From: Marinigracilibium pacificum
GTDB lineage: Bacteria; Bacteroidota; Bacteroidia; Cytophagales; Cyclobacteriaceae
Assembly: GCF_012926615.1 (NCBI RefSeq)
Contig: NZ_JABBNU010000015.1
Span: 1-64,000 of the forward strand
Direction: 5' to 3'
DNA length: 64,000 bases
Position numbers and translations under genes: made by a program. Under the pieces are notes generated by a model that was not told the DNA's origin, did no database searches, and saw nothing but the letters and a program-made list of their open reading frames with translations. Below are positions 61,892 to 64,000 of the stretch, one piece after another. Numbering within the stretch: the stretch's first letter is position 1; each line of letters starts with the position of its first letter.

Positions 61892-62971
61892 TTAAGTGGT
61901 CGCTAACGTTATTTCTCCGGCAATATTTTGTTTTAAGTGTCGTTTTACTTCGTTTGTGTCTGATAGTGAACCTAATAGAAACATTAACTTGGTTACTGCT
62001 GCCTCTAATGTTATATCATCACCAGAGATAACTCCCATTTCCTGAAGACGCTTACTAGTTGCATATCTTCCTTGAATAACTCGCCCTCCGATACATTGAG
62101 ATACATTGTATATAATTATTCCTTTATCGAGTGCCTCTTGTAAAGCATTAACAAACCATTTGCGGGTAGTCGCATTTCCGGAACCATAACTTTGCATTAC
62201 TATACCTCTCAATCCCTTCATTGAGGTAATAGCTTTTACATATTCTTCTGTCATCCCTGGAAACAATGGCATAACTGCCACACTACGATCAAATTTATTC
62301 TTAAAATTGAGCTTTTTATTTGGCGAATATTCCTGTAAAGCATTTCTATTAAACTCTATGGTAATACCCGCCTCTGCTAATTTAGGATAGTTTTCTGATT
62401 TAAATGCTCCAAATTGAGAACTTCTAATCTTTTTAGATCTGTTTCCTCTTATTAATATTGAATTAAATAGTATACAAACCTCTGCAACGATTGGATTACC
62501 ATTTTCATCTTTTGCTGATGCCATTTCAAGACTTGTTAGAAAATTCTCTCTGGCATCAGACCTCATTACTCCAATTGGTAATTGAGATCCTGTAAAAATT
62601 ACTGGTTTGTTCAAACCATCAAGCATAAAACTTAATGCTGATGCTGAATACGCCATTGTATCTGTACCATGGATTACAACAAAGCCATCATACTGTTCAT
62701 AATTTTCATCGATAATATAGCCTATATCCTGCCAATGGGTTGGTGACACATCTGATGAATCAATTGGTTTAGGAAAAGAAATAACCGTCAATTTCAAATT
62801 GTAATTACGAATATCAGGGAGTTTTTCAAATATTTTCCCGAAATTAAATGGAGACAGTGACCCATCAGCATCTTTCTCCATACCCAATGTACCTCCTGTA
62901 TATATTATTAACAGATTAGCAATTGGTGGCTGCGGTAAAGCCGTATTTATATTAACTATTTTATAATTCAT
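61892..62971 (-). CDS. Type I L-asparaginase
   Basis: The 359-residue protein has the asparaginase Thr motif IYTGGTLGMEKD (Thr25) and the second motif VVIHGTDTMAYSASALSFML, with Lys later in a KxxR-like segment. It lacks a signal peptide, as expected for a cytoplasmic type I enzyme that hydrolyses asparagine to aspartate and ammonia. Its ATG overlaps the TatD stop as ATGA, so the two are translationally coupled. Confidence 0.93.
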   Translation of the reverse strand: MNYKIVNINTALPQPPIANLLIIYTGGTLGMEKDADGSLSPFNFGKIFEKLPDIRNYNLKLTVISFPKPIDSSDVSPTHWQDIGYIIDENYEQYDGFVVIHGTDTMAYSASALSFMLDGLNKPVIFTGSQLPIGVMRSDARENFLTSLEMASAKDENGNPIVAEVCILFNSILIRGNRSKKIRSSQFGAFKSENYPKLAEAGITIEFNRNALQEYSPNKKLNFKNKFDRSVAVMPLFPGMTEEYVKAITSMKGLRGIVMQSYGSGNATTRKWFVNALQEALDKGIIIYNVSQCIGGRVIQGRYATSKRLQEMGVISGDDITLEAAVTKLMFLLGSLSDTNEVKRHLKQNIAGEITLATT

Positions 62972-63744
62972 TGGTCGAGGTTAAATAGTTTAAGTGCATT
63001 TTCGGTTGTGTAGATTTTTATTTCTTTTAAAGAAACTCCCATTAAATCAGCCACTCTCTCTGCAATTAAATCTGTATAAGAAGGTTCGTTTCGTTTGCCC
63101 CGGTAAGGAACCGGCGCAAGATATGGTGAATCAGTTTCGAGAACTATCTTCTTAATATCCATATCTGGTATTATTTTATCCATCCCCCCATTTTTAAAGG
63201 TAGCCACTCCCCCAATTCCCACAAGAAAATCTAAATCTATTATTCTCTTATACTGTTCAGTATTTCCTGTGAAACAATGAAATACTCCCGTAAGGTTCGG
63301 ATTTAATTTCTTTTGTTCTTCAATAATTTCTATTGTTTCATCAATAGAATCTCTGCAATGCAAAACTATTGGGAGATCATGCTTGACAGCAAGCTCAACC
63401 TGAGCAATTAACGCAGCCTTTTGCTCTTCAAACAAACTCTTATCCCAATAAAGATCTGTACCAATTTCACCAACTGCAATAAATCTTTCATCCTTATCTA
63501 ACCAATCAGATACTAATTGAACTTGTTTTTCCCAGTCTTTGGTAACCGAACATGGATGTATACCTATCATAGGATAACAGAAACCTTGATTTGCATCAAC
63601 TACTTCAAGCATTTCATCAATGCTCGTTTCATCAATATTAGGAAGCAAGATCTTAGTTAATCCTGTTGATTTTGCTCTTTCAATAGTCTCCTGGATATCC
63701 TCTTCAAACTTTTTGCCGTACAAATGTGCGTGCGTATCGATCAT
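62968..63744 (-). CDS. TatD-family metal-dependent hydrolase
   Basis: The 258-residue protein begins MIDTHAHLYGKKF with the metal-binding HxH. It also has PMIGIHPCSV, IAVGEIGTDLYW, LPIVLHCRDS, GVFHCFTGN and LETDSPYLAPVPYRGKRNEP, all diagnostic of TatD nucleases. An upstream ATG at 63768 exists, but the ATG at 63744 overlaps the stop of the preceding gene as ATGA and fits the family start. TatD enzymes are 3'-5' exonucleases or deoxyribonucleases. Confidence 0.93.
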   Translation of the reverse strand: MIDTHAHLYGKKFEEDIQETIERAKSTGLTKILLPNIDETSIDEMLEVVDANQGFCYPMIGIHPCSVTKDWEKQVQLVSDWLDKDERFIAVGEIGTDLYWDKSLFEEQKAALIAQVELAVKHDLPIVLHCRDSIDETIEIIEEQKKLNPNLTGVFHCFTGNTEQYKRIIDLDFLVGIGGVATFKNGGMDKIIPDMDIKKIVLETDSPYLAPVPYRGKRNEPSYTDLIAERVADLMGVSLKEIKIYTTENALKLFNLDQ

Positions 63745-64000
63745 TTCTTTACTTTTCTTCCTTTCCATTTAGGGTGTTTACCCATCACCCATTTTGCAAG
63801 AACAGTAAAATTCAAGATTATTGAATAGAAATCAAACAATATAAGCGCCGAAATATATCTGAAAAATGCAATTTTATTAAATGAAGCTGGTAAACTACAA
63901 TTATAAAGTACTCTAAGTACAATTCTTCCTGAAAACCAAATTATTGCCTCGGTATGAAATCCAATTAACATTAGAATAGAAAAAAGAATTAACCATAAAG
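63741..64000 (-). CDS. C-terminal part of a membrane protein, probably a family 2 glycosyltransferase
   Basis: The frame is open to the right edge of the window, so the N-terminal part is outside. The visible 86 residues have two or three hydrophobic stretches and end in WVMGKHPKWKGRKVKK. A membrane tail that ends in W-x-G-R-K is usual for membrane-bound family 2 glycosyltransferases, but no catalytic motif can be seen. Its TGA overlaps the TatD start. Confidence 0.5.
   Translation of the reverse strand, partial: LWLILFSILMLIGFHTEAIIWFSGRIVLRVLYNCSLPASFNKIAFFRYISALILFDFYSIILNFTVLAKWVMGKHPKWKGRKVKK

Noticed and set aside
1-64000. CRISPR array, toxin-antitoxin module or prophage
   Set aside because: No evenly spaced direct repeats, no paired small toxin/antitoxin genes and no phage structural genes were seen anywhere in the window.

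Overview
The window looks like part of a chromosome from a free-living, probably aquatic Bacteroidota bacterium, most likely of the order Cytophagales. The evidence is the low G+C content, a SusC/SusD pair, a large stand-alone TonB-dependent receptor, many short lipoproteins with a Cys lipobox, the ExbB-ExbD-ExbD type of energising operon, fused E1 alpha/beta 2-oxoacid dehydrogenase, DUF6090, DUF3857, FISUMP and GIN-domain proteins, no Shine-Dalgarno sequences, and a TAnnTTTG-like promoter element. No species can be named from the sequence alone.

Positions 1-3,720 are accessory DNA and the most unusual part. Four plus-strand single-gene units (an SMR/Gdx exporter and three unknown proteins) are separated by imperfect palindromes with GTTGGYA/TRCCAAY-type ends that look like integron attC sites. 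Two group IIC introns lie in the opposite orientation inside these palindromes. One runs off the left edge and begins a reverse transcriptase. The other is a 598-nt copy with no ORF but with both ends and domain V intact. No integrase is visible, so this resembles a cluster of attC sites without an integrase, or the distal end of an array that continues leftwards.

Positions 4,159-7,414 hold a gluconate module: a gluconokinase fused to 6-phosphogluconate dehydrogenase, followed by a GntP permease. From 7,415 to 14,300 there is a run of mostly single genes (lipoproteins, an S51 peptidase homologue, DUF3995, a PI-PLC-like protein, DUF1272, hydrolases) with two decayed genes, one of them the C-terminal end of a GH13 alpha-glucosidase. 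From 14,500 to 25,430 come regulators and their neighbours: LytTR, two Crp/Fnr-like proteins, a membrane-anchored winged-helix regulator divergent from a seven-bladed propeller lipoprotein, and an FAD monooxygenase broken by one in-frame amber codon.

Positions 25,900-36,700 carry a TonB receptor, an exported acetolactate decarboxylase homologue, an HxlR regulator divergent from a SnoaL/DsbA-FrnE pair, and a SusC-SusD-lipoprotein operon. At 37,200-38,730 an SDR/TetR operon carries three matching palindromic operators. Positions 38,900-52,470 hold a secreted glycoside-binding-like protein, DUF2200, a quinone oxidoreductase, a GNAT, fused E1 oxoacid dehydrogenase, alanine dehydrogenase, an HsdR-N-like nuclease-fold protein, an amidohydrolase, an SLC13-type carrier and a DUF885 peptidase. 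The right end is core: a tandem pair of DUF3857 proteins (one with a transglutaminase triad, one without), an MFS carrier, an ExbB operon followed by a second copy of the ExbD pair, tRNA-Ser(GGA), and a translationally coupled glycosyltransferase-like/TatD/asparaginase operon cut by the right edge. Well-formed intrinsic terminators, several of them bidirectional, mark most operon ends.
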